Below are positions 35,501 through 47,900 of a stretch of DNA of 64,000 nucleotides, in pieces. Made by a program: the position numbers and the translations under genes. A model generated the notes under the pieces. It saw only the letters and a program-made list of their open reading frames with translations, had not been told where the DNA came from and made no database searches. Source of the stretch: Parus major (Eukaryota; Chordata; Aves; Passeriformes; Paridae); NCBI RefSeq assembly GCF_001522545.3, contig NC_031773.1:27340608-27404607 (forward strand), given 5' to 3'. Position 1 is the first letter of the stretch; each line of letters begins with the position of its first letter.

Positions 35501-38500
35501 CATGACCTAATTCACTGCTCGTTTCTGGAGCCCAGGGCAATGAATAACATATTAAGTAATATTAATGTGAAATATGGTTTCTGCCACAACAGCAATATTA
35601 GGAAAGAAACTGCCATTATATGTAAAAAACATACACAACCTTTCATTTTTGCAGGCTTTCCTTAGCTGCAGACTAAGACATATGGCAATATGGCTAGTTA
35701 CATTAATTCTAATATTATTACCGACTCCAAAGCCTAGGACTTTTTAGTTACTTCACCAAATAACCCTATTCTAATTCCATTTCCTTCTGCTCCTAAGTTC
35801 CTTCCAACCCCTTTTTAATGTATGAATGAAGCAGGAAGGCAGCTTATGTTTTTATGTCTCTCAGCACTTTTAAAAATATTAACCAAAGCTCTGTATCCCC
35901 TCTCTCCATAGAAAAGCAGAAGCTTGGAAACAGCTCTTTATTTTCTAAAATCCTGGAAACAGGAGTGAATATTCACAGGTGTATTTGATGTAATATCTAC
36001 AAGCTCATTTATTTCATGAGAAAAGCAGTAAGCAGATGAAACTGGGAAGAACTATTAAGAAAAGGAAAAAAAACCCCACATGAAATATGACATAAAATTG
36101 CAGCAATAGTATTTATGTTCTTTTACATACATGCCCATGAAGTATAAATCAGGATAATGCTGAGATTATACTCCTTCCTCTCTTTACTGGAAGAAGAAAT
36201 GCAAATATTCTACACATTACAATTCATTTCTTGCCTCTCTTGCAAACATATGTAGCACACAGAGGATTTTTTTTTTTATTATGTGATTGACTTGTAGCTG
36301 AAAATAAAAATACCTGTACTAAAATAAGGGAAAATTTGTGCACTAACAAAGGGAAACCTTGAAATTAAGCAAACAAATCCTAAAAGTTTAATGCCTGTTA
36401 AACATGGAGGCAATGTTCACTGCAGTTTTTCTAAGTGTGAGATACAAATACCTGAAGCATAAAAATGTTACACTCAGAGGGAGCTGGTGTGAATTGTGGG
36501 CTGTACCACACACCTTATCTGTACTGCCATGTAGATCCAGACTGAGGATGGGGCTGTGGGGTACAGTGTGTCAAAGTCAGAGCAAGGATATCTAAGATCT
36601 GTTTTAGCTCCAGATCTAGGCCTGAGCCATCTACACACTACCATCTACCAGCAGCTCTGTTTGCAAAGCATGTCCTTGATCATCACTGTAAAGTCCTCAG
36701 GACACGGAACTGGAAGCTCCTTGCATTGACACCCATGCAGGAGACAGGTCCATGGCTGTTCAGACAAAAAGCAGTGGTGTGGCACTCGTAAAGTGTCTTG
36801 CTGAGTGGGAAGACAAACATCACCTCAAGCATAAAAACACTGCATACTGCTGTCATGGGGTCAGGCTACAAAATTGTGTTCAGTATAATGAGATAAGGGG
36901 AAGAACAACCAAAGTGCTCAACATCCCATAAGAATGAGGAAACTGAATTATTTACTTTTGAGGGCTGAAAAATAACCATGCTAAAAACAAACCAACTTAT
37001 GAAAGCAATTTTTACAGAGACGGAAAATATTGAGAATCTTTGCAAATTAAGCAGTGTAATTGCAGATTATCTTTACTTAATAAAGAGAAAGGTTAGGCAT
37101 CTCCAGAGCTTTAGCTGTTATTATGTCACAATTGATAGGAATTTAATTGTTCCACTTGAGGATTATTTGCCTCTTATCCTCATGATTATATCCTTTTGGC
37201 TCACAAAACAAAACTAGTTATCAGCAAAAGTTATTTGTTTCTCTTAAAGAGAGAGTTTTCTTTTGAGATCTTGTGCTGAGACACTGGTCTTGCATACCTT
37301 TCTTTTGTAGAGAATGACTGGTTTCTGTCTCGAATTTACCCTATTTATGTATTCTTTACCACAGCCTAATGGTTTCATCCATCTCAGAGGAGCATAAAAG
37401 CTCTTAAATTTAAAAATTAAAAGTCCTTTCCTTTCTCTGAAATGGTAACTTTGTTGAAAGAATACAAGAGGTCACTGTTTAGCAAAAAGTTGCAAATGAG
37501 ATAGATGTCCCTAGAGAGGTCTAAAAATCTTGAGCTTGATGCTCCTATCAGGAATCACCTGCAATCCACATGCCACAGGAGCCTCAGGATCAAGGATCAA
37601 AGGGATCAAGACATCACCTGTATTGGATTGAAGCATATATGTGTGTACATGTAGCATGTGCACTGCATTTTTTATTTGCATTGTCCTTAAACACGAGAAT
37701 CATTACGTTCCAGACTTCAATGGCAAATACAAGACTCCTACAATCACACAGAAAACAACCACCTCTATGCTTGCTTGCAAATAGGATTACCTTTGTTTCC
37801 ATGCTCTTCATTTCCCCCCACCACTATTGTGCTTTTTAGCATAATATTAGCCTAAAAATGATCCTCTGCTTGCCAATTGGTGGCCCGCCATGAGAGCTGA
37901 TTTAAGCAATCAGCAAAATCCCCCATCTGGTATCTGGACTTCCAATGTATGTCCTGCACATTAGCACAGCTGAGCTTCCAGCTGAGACCCTCTGTGCATT
38001 TCTACCAGGTGAGCCAAAATACTAAGCCAGGAGGTGCTTTGCTAAACCTGTCTCAGCTGGAAGTTGGTCTCTGCAATATTTTTCAGTGTTATTAAATTAG
38101 TTCATTCCATTCACAGATTCAGATGCTATTTTAGAACAGTTTTACTCTTTTCCCCAGGCAACCTGTTTTTTTATTACAAGCTATTTTTATATGAATCTTG
38201 TTCTACAGATTCCTTGGAAGAAAGAAAAATGGTCTCTGAGCTTAAGGTGTGCACTGTGCCTGCTGTTCACTGATTTATCATGTGAATTTGGCATGATGCC
38301 TTTTTTTCTTTTGCTCAACTCTTATGTTGCTCCCTGAAAGCTTTGTTAAAAAGACCAGTACCCAGGAAACATAGTACCTGTGATTTTTATGGAATACATT
38401 GTGTAGTTAAAGATTTTTGAAGTATGTTGTTTTTTTCATAAATGATCTTATTATTTGCTCTCAAGTATTTTCCTTTACTGAAGAGAGGAGGTAATAATAT

Positions 38501-39149
38501 CCATCATAAAAGTATCTGAAATGTCTCTTTGGATCATACCACCATATCTAGTCTCATCTCTTTTTATTTTCAATGCAGTCTATGGCTAGATGCTTTTGTT
38601 ATTTGTAGGCCTAATTCTTCCCACCTTTGGACACATAAAAGTATCTTCAGAGTCTAACTTAGAAGCATTGTCAATAGGAAAAGATAAGCACCTTCATTTA
38701 AGTTTGGGCTTTCTTTGTTAGCACCTACCAAAAGTTTTTTGAAGCCACTACCTGTTTTGAGACAAGGGAAGGGACAACAACACTGTCAGAGAGATCTCAA
38801 GTGACCATTGTGTAGAGGAGAGGAGCTTATAAAGACAATTACCAAGGGTAAACAGAGTGAGTTCAGCCCTGATGGTTGTATTTGGTTTGCCTAGCAGCCA
38901 AAAGGCTGCCAGCTGTTCATGCACATGGCAAATCACATCCCAGCCAGGGGCACAGCCTCTGCCTGACCAGCAAGCAAAACATGCTTGGTAGAAGACATGG
39001 GAGATGACAACCTCTGTGTGTAGGTGTAAGATGTGTAGATTCGATGATAAAGGTTCTTTGAGCAGCTGAATGTGGTATGGCTTGGAGCTGGTCATACTGG
39101 GGAATATTTCGGGGTCAGTGAAGAAAGCTATTGCCCGGTTAACTCCTCT

Positions 39150-39344
39150 TAAAAATAAGGAAAGCCGTTTTACTATGAGGGTGGACACAGGTTGGCCAGA
39201 GAGATTGTGGAGTCTCTGGCCCTGGAGGTATTCAAACCCTAACCAGCCATGACCCTGAGCAACCTCTTCTACCTGACTCTGTTTGGGCGAGGTGGGTCAG
39301 ACTGGAGACATGCAGAATTCCTTCCAATCTCTGCAATTCTGTGA
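39150..39344 (+). mobile_element. Short CR1 LINE 3' fragment, plus orientation
   Basis: Sense CR1 3' end: ttttactatgagggtggaca is followed by ggttggccagagagattgtg and tccttccaatctctgcaatt, then tctgtgac at the end. These blocks correspond in order to the last about 200 bp of CR1. The copy is heavily 5'-truncated and moderately diverged. Confidence 0.8.
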
Positions 39345-41687
39345 CTTGGTGAACCACAAGGCACATGGAAGTGATGAGGACAACCTATTAAGTGGGGATG
39401 CCAGAAATGTGGAACATGCTGAAGGGTGTTGTTGAAGGCCATAAGGGACATGGAATGTGGGTGTGGAAATCAGGTTGTTAGGGGGTTGTAAGGGTACTGT
39501 GGGGCTGTAAGAAGGATAATAAAGATCCCCAAAAGATGGTGGGCTTAGCGGTGTGGATGGAACTTGAAGTACTGAAAAGGGTACATAAGAGATGATGGAG
39601 GTGGGATTCACAACAGCCAGATGGATATATTACCAAAGAAGATGAGGAATACATCTCTAGGAAATGTGTCCTGATTAGTTCCATGGTCTTGGGAGTCTTC
39701 CTATGTTTCAGCATGTTTTCAGTTCTTCAAATTTTTTTCTATGCCTTCATGCAGAATCTTCACTGCTGGTTTGGCTTTTGTCCCTGTTTTTGTATTGGGG
39801 TTTGGGGGCTTCTTCCTCGTTATTTTTTGTTTTAATGTCATACATCTCAGTGAGACCATTTCTCAGTTTCTTGAGTTAATTGTAGGCAAGAGGTGGAACC
39901 TATTTACCATATGTTACTTTTTAACACATTCTTTCTTTCTGCATGCTACTCTTTGATACAAATTACTTAGTTAGGCTCTCTTATTGTGGTTATAGGGTGC
40001 TAATGCACTTCTAGCATATCATAAGAGTCATTTCTATCAGAAGAGTTTAGCTTTGATCCTGTTATCCTTGTTGATTATCACTATTTGCATATTACTTGAT
40101 TCCCCAGGTTTGTGATCTATTGTGTGGTCTGGTTCCATCCTCTCTTGTCTCTCCAGGTTCCTTGTTTGCTTTGCTTTCCTGCTTTGCACTGCTTTGGTGT
40201 AAGAGATATTTCAAAACTCATTAATTTCAAAGGCAAAGGTTTGTTTTACACATTTGCTTTTTTAACTTTTGGCAGTTTTAGTTTATTTCGTTACAAATGA
40301 GCCTTTGATATTCATCAGAGATCCTGTGGTGAATTGTTTGCTATTAAATTCCTGGTTGAAATAGAAAGTAAAGTAAAATGACACTGCTTCAAAGAATCAG
40401 TGTTGAGAAAATGAGGAAAGCAGAAACTTCAGCATCAAGGTTTTGTCATGGCCAGGTGTGCTTCCACATTCATTTTCTGTACAGATGTCACACTTCTGTC
40501 TGCATGAAAGTTTGCAGTCAGCTTCTAAACTCACACAATGAGAAGTGCCTGGTTTTTATGGTGTTTGGGACAGTGAAGGTCATTTCACCTATTTGCCTGA
40601 GTCTCCCCTGTAGAGCCATACATTCACCACTCTGTTTTGTCATTTCCAGGATGCTCATTATGTTAACCACCTATGAACCTGCTCTTTGGGTAAATGAGGT
40701 ATTGATAAATGGGAACTCAAGTTATTTCCAATTATGAATGATTGTGTAGGTTTCTCATCTGTGCCCATCATCTTCCTCTAGTGTTCTCCTTATTGCTGAA
40801 TAGATTCATCCATTTGGCTTTATTAACAATTCTCAAATTTACTTTTCTTCTGGTGCATATGCATACTCTGAGGCTCATGCCTCCTTCTCTTGGATGTTTC
40901 ACCTTCGATTGGCTGCCATCCCATATCAAACACACTATCCCCAGAACAGATTTCTCAAGACTGCCTTAGAAGTCATCTCTGCTTCCCTCACCTCCCACTC
41001 TGTCAGTGACATGATTTTCCCTTACCTCTCTGGGACATGACTTACTAACCTCTGCCACCTATTCTTCCAGATGAGCCGAATTGTCATTGCCACATTTTCC
41101 TCTTGCCTCATCTCTGAGCCTCTTCCTTGGGTCCCATGAGTATATCAGATTCAGAACCCTTGCTTTCATGTCTCTATGTGAATTTTCTACTTTTACAGTT
41201 ACCCCAAAACATTTTTCATACCCCCTTTCCTACTTCCAGTGGCATTTCTCAATGTGATTCCTCATTTAAAATATAGTTGAATCTTCTTAATGACAGGATA
41301 TGGATTAGGTATTCTACAATTTTTTTACTTTCCTTAAGCTCACCTATGGCAGTGATTTCTCATTAGGATGAAGAGTAAGGTGGAACATAAGCACAGCACC
41401 TTCCTTTACCTTGTGAAAGGGTATTTCAGCTGCTGCTCCAGATCAAATCATCCACAGTGTGAGAGGATTGAGTTTAGTGAGATAGATCCAGTCTGAGTTC
41501 ACAGTGCTCAGGCTCTGCCCTTACAGAAAGTTGTAGGCTGGGATCCATATATCCCATAATAGATTTTTATATATCCTGTGCAAGTGATGAGCAAATGAGG
41601 GTCATGCCACAGCTTCCTCTCCTTATTGTCCTTCAATTTTTTTTCCAATGCGTTTTTTTTATGATCTTTATAAAACTGGTCAGGCTG
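39345..41687. other. Intergenic, no supported gene
   Basis: No recognisable gene or repeat. A plus-strand open frame of 119 codons (40378-40737) has no splice or promoter context that supports it. Confidence 0.6.
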
Positions 41688-41942
41688 ATGCTATTCCAGT
41701 GCTGGACAACCCTCTGGGTGAAGAACCTTTTCCTATATCCAGCCTAAACCTCCCCTGACTCAGATTCAGGCAGTTCCCTCAGGTCCTGTCACTGGTCATG
41801 AGAGTGAAGAGGTCCCTTCACTCTTCCCCTCACAAGGAAGTTGTAACTGCAGTGAGGTCTCCCCTCCATCTCCTCCAGGCTGAACAGAACAGGTGACCTC
41901 AGCTGCTCCTCAATGGCTTTCCCTCAAAGCCCTTCACATGCA
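41688..41942 (-). mobile_element. CR1 LINE fragment, minus orientation
   Basis: Antisense CR1 blocks are visible in the usual order: attccagtgctggacaaccc, tgaagaaccttttcctatat, cctaaacctcccctgactca, then tcctccaggctgaacagaac and a final agctgctcctcaatggcttt. Both the CR1 3' terminus and the ORF2 body are missing, leaving about 255 bp. Boundaries are approximate. Confidence 0.85.
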
Positions 41943-44900
41943 CAGAAACACAAACACACAGGCCAAGAATACATGCAGGAATCTTTAAATAATCTTGTAT
42001 TATAGATGCAAAGGGGCACTTTGAAGTAAAAAATGCTGGTTTTCTTGTTTATAACTACAAAATACACACATAAAAGAAAATGTAGAGCCATACATCCTAC
42101 TATTAGAGAGTTTCACTCTGCTTTTGTTATTTTTGTAATTTTGGAGGCTTTCTCCTGAACCAGCAGGATATAATTTCTTAATGATACAATAATGTCTTCA
42201 AGCATGAAGCATTCTGTGTTCATACTTGCAGCCTTAGTTCCACTGGAATCAGGTAGAATAAGGAACCCAGTGCCTTTGTCTTTAGAAGACACTCACAGTG
42301 CACACAGCCAAGATTACCATTTTTGTAAGCAATGAGAAATCTTTCAAGTAATCTATGTAGATGTTATCTTTCCTGACGTGGCAATTTTCACATTTTTGTG
42401 AGAAACAAAGTTAGCTTTTTATGGAGCCAGTGACTAGGCCTGAGAGTTTAATCTCAGTACAAAGCCAAACTGAAAAAGTGATTTACATCTTTGGCTCACT
42501 TAGGTTACTAGCACCTGAATAAAACATTCTCAATTATTTCTGAAGGTTTGACTCCAAATTTTTCACTGTTTGGATGACCTCAGCGTATTATCAAGTGTTT
42601 TAATTTTTTTTTTAACACGCTAAAGGTTTTATATATAAGGTAGTTGGTTATTATAATTGAGATGTAGCCATAAAATTGAAACAAAATTATAAAAATAATT
42701 TACTGGTTTGCAAGAAATGTTTACTCGTAATATGAACTGAGAATATTCTGTGCAAAATGAATATAACTCCTTTTCAAAGGAGTTTAGTGAGACACATTTT
42801 GAATCTGCAAATATCAAACATGCTAACATGAGCCCACATCTTTTTGATGAGAGTTAACACACAGATTTCTTTGAGAAGTAAGGTCTTTGTTTTCTCTTCT
42901 GGAGAATAGAGTTTTAATGAGTAAGTCCCTGGAGAAAGTGAAATATCTTTCAGGAATCATGAGAAAATAGGGGGGAAAAGAAAAATGGAAGAAAAGAAGT
43001 AGGGGGGAAAAAAAATTTTAAAAATTGGTGTTGGGCATAAGGAGGATTAAGGACAGCATTCTGACTAGGAGCTTCAATTTGCAATGCAAAGCCTGTATTC
43101 CAGAAAAAACATATTAGCCTTATCCCCAGTCTGAACCAGATTGAAAAATTGTATTTTCTGGTCATGAGTGTTTCCCGTAATGTAGTATTGTGCAACTGAA
43201 ACTGCCACAGTCTTCCTGTTTATCATCCCAGGTTTTTTGTGAAAAGTGCAGCATCAGCCCTTTGCAAGATAGGGTCACAAGATAGGAAAATTGTTGCTTC
43301 ATTTCAACAATTTTACTACTTTTCTTTATATAATCTGTGTGTTATAACTATAGCCTTCTCTGCCAAGTAAGCACAAAAGATTGCCCTTTGCCTACCTTCT
43401 GTATTTTTCTGTACCTGGCAAGCAAGAAAAATCCATGAATTTTACTAGTTCTTAATAAATACTCACCAGTGATATGAAGCAGCAGGGGAGATGCAAAAGG
43501 AATAATAATTCTCTTAAATGAAAAGGAGTCAGATTAAGCCAGTTCATTTATGTTCAGGAAGGAGAAGGAATATGCTTACATATGATAAAAATAAACTGAT
43601 GAAATTTCTAATATTTATAGAACATTGCTTGAAAATCATTTCAATGTGAATAATGAATTGATTTTAATCTTCCCATCAGAGCCAGGCTTACCTTCAAGCC
43701 TGCACTCTTACCCCATTTCTTTTGTGGGAACTCCTCCTAGTTTCTGCAGGAGGGAGAAGACAGGGAATTAGGGGATCTCCCACTCTTGGGGCTGGAAAGG
43801 CATTAATACAAATTACTTACTCCCCAGTCTAATTCATTATATCTGTGGGGCTGTAGTAGGGAAGTATTTCTAATCATAATGCCACCTTAAGGGGGAGATC
43901 CCCATGCTGCCAGCATGACCCTGAAAAGTCCCAAGGGCCAAAGAGCAAAGAGCTGCTCTCAGGAGTTTGCTCACCTGAGGGGCACTGCACAGCTGCATCA
44001 ACGATCTACTAGACACAGTGAAAATATTTACATTTCATCCACAGTTTAACAATAGAGAATAATGTCCCACTCCCTGCCAGGTAGAACCAGATATCAGTTG
44101 TTTCAATCACTGTTGGGTCATTTTTGGGAAACCAGAAGAACATAGTTCACTGCAGAGAGGTCAAATTCACAGCTCTTGCTAGAGTTACAGTGCTGCAGCA
44201 AACCTGTAAGAGCTTGGATATTCTGGATCCACAGCTCACATCATAGCAATTCACCTCTCTTTGCCACTATTTAAGATTCTGATGGTTGGATAATTCTTAA
44301 CCACACCTGAAGCCAGCACAGCATTTGTCATTTTGCACTAAGTTTTTCTCTGAAATGTCCATTTGCTGTTCCACTCATCAAGACAGTTATTCCAGCAGGA
44401 AAAAGGCTACTTATAGACACTTGACCACATTTCAGCTCCAGTTTTGTCATTTGGCTTTGGCTGAAACACATTTCAGGGCTGACTAAAAGGTGAATGTTCA
44501 GAATGGGATAGTTGTTTTCTGACCTGGCACCAGCTGGCTTGGCCACAATGCTCCCCTCTTCACCACACCTGGTTCATGCCTGTTCAGAACTGATGCCTGT
44601 GCACACCCATGTCATCAACTTTCCTTTGTCTTTTACATGGTAGCACCCTGAAACATGCAAAACCTGGTCTTCCTGAGTCTCGTTTGATATATTCAGAGTG
44701 TTTAATCCTTGTTATAACACTTTTCATAGTGTTTACATGTTGGATTGTAGATGAGACTAAGAGCATGAAACAACTGGCATCGTCAGAGGTCCCAGTTAAA
44801 CCCATGTACTGTTAACTTGATGATCAGAGCTGTAATTTCCTCACCAATGCATACACAAAGCTGGAATGGGTTGGAGGCAGACATGCATAGAGGAGTAGTC

Positions 44901-47900
44901 ATTACCAGAGGGATAAAAAAAATAAAGGAAAGGAACAAGAATGAGGAGGAGGAACAGAAGATTGTAGAGCTGCAGCTTATAAGACATTTGGTATCCACAG
45001 GGTGTCACAGCTAAATCTTCCCATTGCTCAATGCACCTGTGGGTGGTGGAAGAGCACTCCTACTCTCAGATTAACCTAGTCCATGGATTTTCCTAGTGGT
45101 CACCATCCAGCCTCCATCTTTCTAAAAATTCTTCAATGACTCAGAAGAAATTTGAGATTTTTTTTTTATGATTGTGTCATAGTTCATAAAATAAAAATAT
45201 TTTTTGACTTCCATGAAATCATACCAATGCCTCTGGTATAACATCTGTTCTAAACAGGGACTTTCCTCTGCAGCTGGCTACTCAAGCAAAACTCCACTGT
45301 TCTCACAGGGGAGATATTGATATGCCCAGCTAAGGCACATGGAAATGGAGTCCACTACTAATCGAGGTAGTGTGTTAAACTGGTCTTTTGGCACTGGTCT
45401 AGTAGGCTCCTGAGCAGTGATGTCAATGACATTTCCCTGCACTATAGCAGTTACTGTGGAGTCTGCTTTCCATATCCTAGTGCCTCACTTCAGCTTCCTT
45501 AGTGTCACTGGTCACTACTGGTCTCTTGGAGGAACAAAAATATGAGAATTACTCACTTTTCTGTTAGATTACCCTAAGAGTGCAAGAGTAGTATCTGTGA
45601 TAAAACCTGAAAATTGTCTATTCATACACAGTTATGTTCAGGACCTACCACTGATTGTTTTGATGTTTACATCTCTCCTCTAATTTCACTTTTTTAATTG
45701 CTTCACCTTCTGTCATTAGTCTCTCATGGATCATCATTTGCACATTTCCATGCTGCATTCCCATGGTCTGCAAACAGCTCACTAAATGGAGGGATGTGGG
45801 TCCAGCACCCTGCTGGGCTCTTTCAGTGCCAATACCCGAAGTTGCCAGGGCTGAGCTCCTGGGAGGCTGTGCAACTACCTGCCTGCTCTGTCTTCAAGTG
45901 GGCAGGAGTTGCATAAAACAGGCAGGAGATCCCCCTGGACTGTGCTTGCCAGCTGTCCAAAACTCCTTCCAGTTGGGATGTGTTGCTAACTTGCAGGGCA
46001 GAGTAAGGAGTGGGAATAGATGCAGGCAAGGGCAATTCACTCTTTCATTTAGAGATGAAGAAGACAGAATGCAAAACACAGCATGCTGTCTATATTCACT
46101 CCTAGAATGTATAATTTGTCAAAATAATGTTCTTTTAATACCTAATTAGACTTTCTTACCAGCCTGAGGCACTAGTACTTCTTGTGGTTAATCAAGACCC
46201 CTGTTGCCAGGGTAAGTTCTCCTATACAGCAGCCACATTCTCCCACTTCAACGAGGTAGGGAAAAAACAGCCTGATTTTGAATCGGTTATTTTTACAGGA
46301 TATCCCTGTTACCTTTTGGAAGAAATTTGTGAAATGCTGAGTATGTTATGCTATGATTTTAGAGATTATTCAAACACCCTATGGAAAAGCTTTACAGAAA
46401 AACCTGTGTCAGTAGCTAAATAAAGAATGTGTAGGGAGAAGATATAAATTTGGGTAGTAGTGAGGAAGGAAAAGTTGGAAAAGAAGGTGAAGAAATGCAG
46501 CACCGCTTTATTTCAATCTTCCGCAGTCAAACAAAAGCAGTTTTTAGATCCACATTCAGTAATTTAAATCTGCTGACCTTTAGATTCTCACTTAGAATCT
46601 ATAAAGCAATGTGAAATCCATATTTCAGGTAAATATGTGACCTTGTTCCAGAGGAAACTTGGTAATCTAGAGGCTGAGGGGATGTGGCAAGGGATAGTCT
46701 GTTAAATAAAGCTATGGTATGAAGGACATTCCCTTTAATACAAATATTTCACCTCTTGATATTTACTGTGCAGGTTGTGGCTATGAAATCTTTCCCTTTG
46801 TGCATGGACATTTTTTGCAGTTCCCATTTTCATTTTTTCTGTATGCTCTTATTAAAATTCACATCACACCACAGTTTAGTTCTATTGAAAAGAAAAATCC
46901 CACTGTATTCTTTCTCTGATACATTCCTGTGTGCAGTTTTGGTAGCACTTACCTCCATTGATATTGTTAAAGTTTCATAGCAAGCCTTCACACTGTTCCG
47001 CTTTTGTGTAATCTTTATAGTAATAGGGCTAATTCAATAATATTCACACTGCCAAGTGAAGAAGCCCATAATGTAAAACTCAATTACCTTTTCCATTCCT
47101 TTTCTCAGTTGCTTTTCTGCTGTGCTTAGTCTTTTATCTTCTTCACTGTAAACAGGTAGCTTATTTAAATTTAATAGACACCACTGCCTTCCTCGTTTCA
47201 TTTTTTTCCTTTGAACCTTCTAGACACTCTCATGAGATGTTCATTCACCTTTGTGGAATACCATAGTAATAGCAATATAGGGGGAAAAAAATGTAATGAT
47301 TGCATAAAAGCTACAGTAAATGCCTAATGAACACCTTGTTTATGAAGAATTTTGCTTGGATTCCTACATGCACTTTGGTAAATTATGCAAATTAAATATT
47401 CATTACTTAGTACTTCATTAGTTCGCATTTGGAACGTTTTTTCTTCTTTATAGTAGCCTGGGGTAAAGGTTTGGTTTTTTTTTAATATGGCTTATTCTGT
47501 TATTTTTTCAGAAAATCTTTAGTTAAAATGTTAGAGGAAAGTTGTATTTATTCCACAACAGCCTAGAATAACCATATATTCGGGAGACTGAATATTCTCT
47601 CCCACAAGAATACTATGTATGTTCACAAATTGTTCAGAGTTCTTATCTCAATAACCAAAGTAACTAAATATTTAAACTGATTTTTGCAGTAAGTTTGCTT
47701 ACTGATCCTATCAGCACTCAGAAAGAATTACAATTCCATTAGCATGAGCAGTATGTGAGAAATGGGGACGCACAAAACACGCGTTCCGCACCGTTGCCTT
47801 GCATTGCTCACAGTCTGTGCTGGCTGTGACCCTTCAAGCAGATTTACCTGGTGCAGGAGACAAGTGCTGCTCACCAGCCTCGAAAAAGTGGAAGGAATTA

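Larger units (their letters stand above)
19923..39149. other. Intergenic, no supported gene
   Basis: A 19-kb AT-rich stretch without a recognisable transposon or gene. It holds a CpG-richer patch at 21780-21960, pyrimidine runs at about 23887-23932 and 29629-29642, a 16-A run at 30019-30034, an 18-bp palindrome (24380-24397), a short inverted repeat (27882-27900) and an imperfect minisatellite (29529-29582). Several splice-bounded open segments on the minus strand are discussed only as a speculative finding. Confidence 0.55.

Noticed and set aside
7320..47392. Octamer motifs atgcaaat at 7320, 23162, 32875 and 47385
   Set aside because: Four occurrences are close to chance expectation in AT-rich sequence of this length and they are not clustered.
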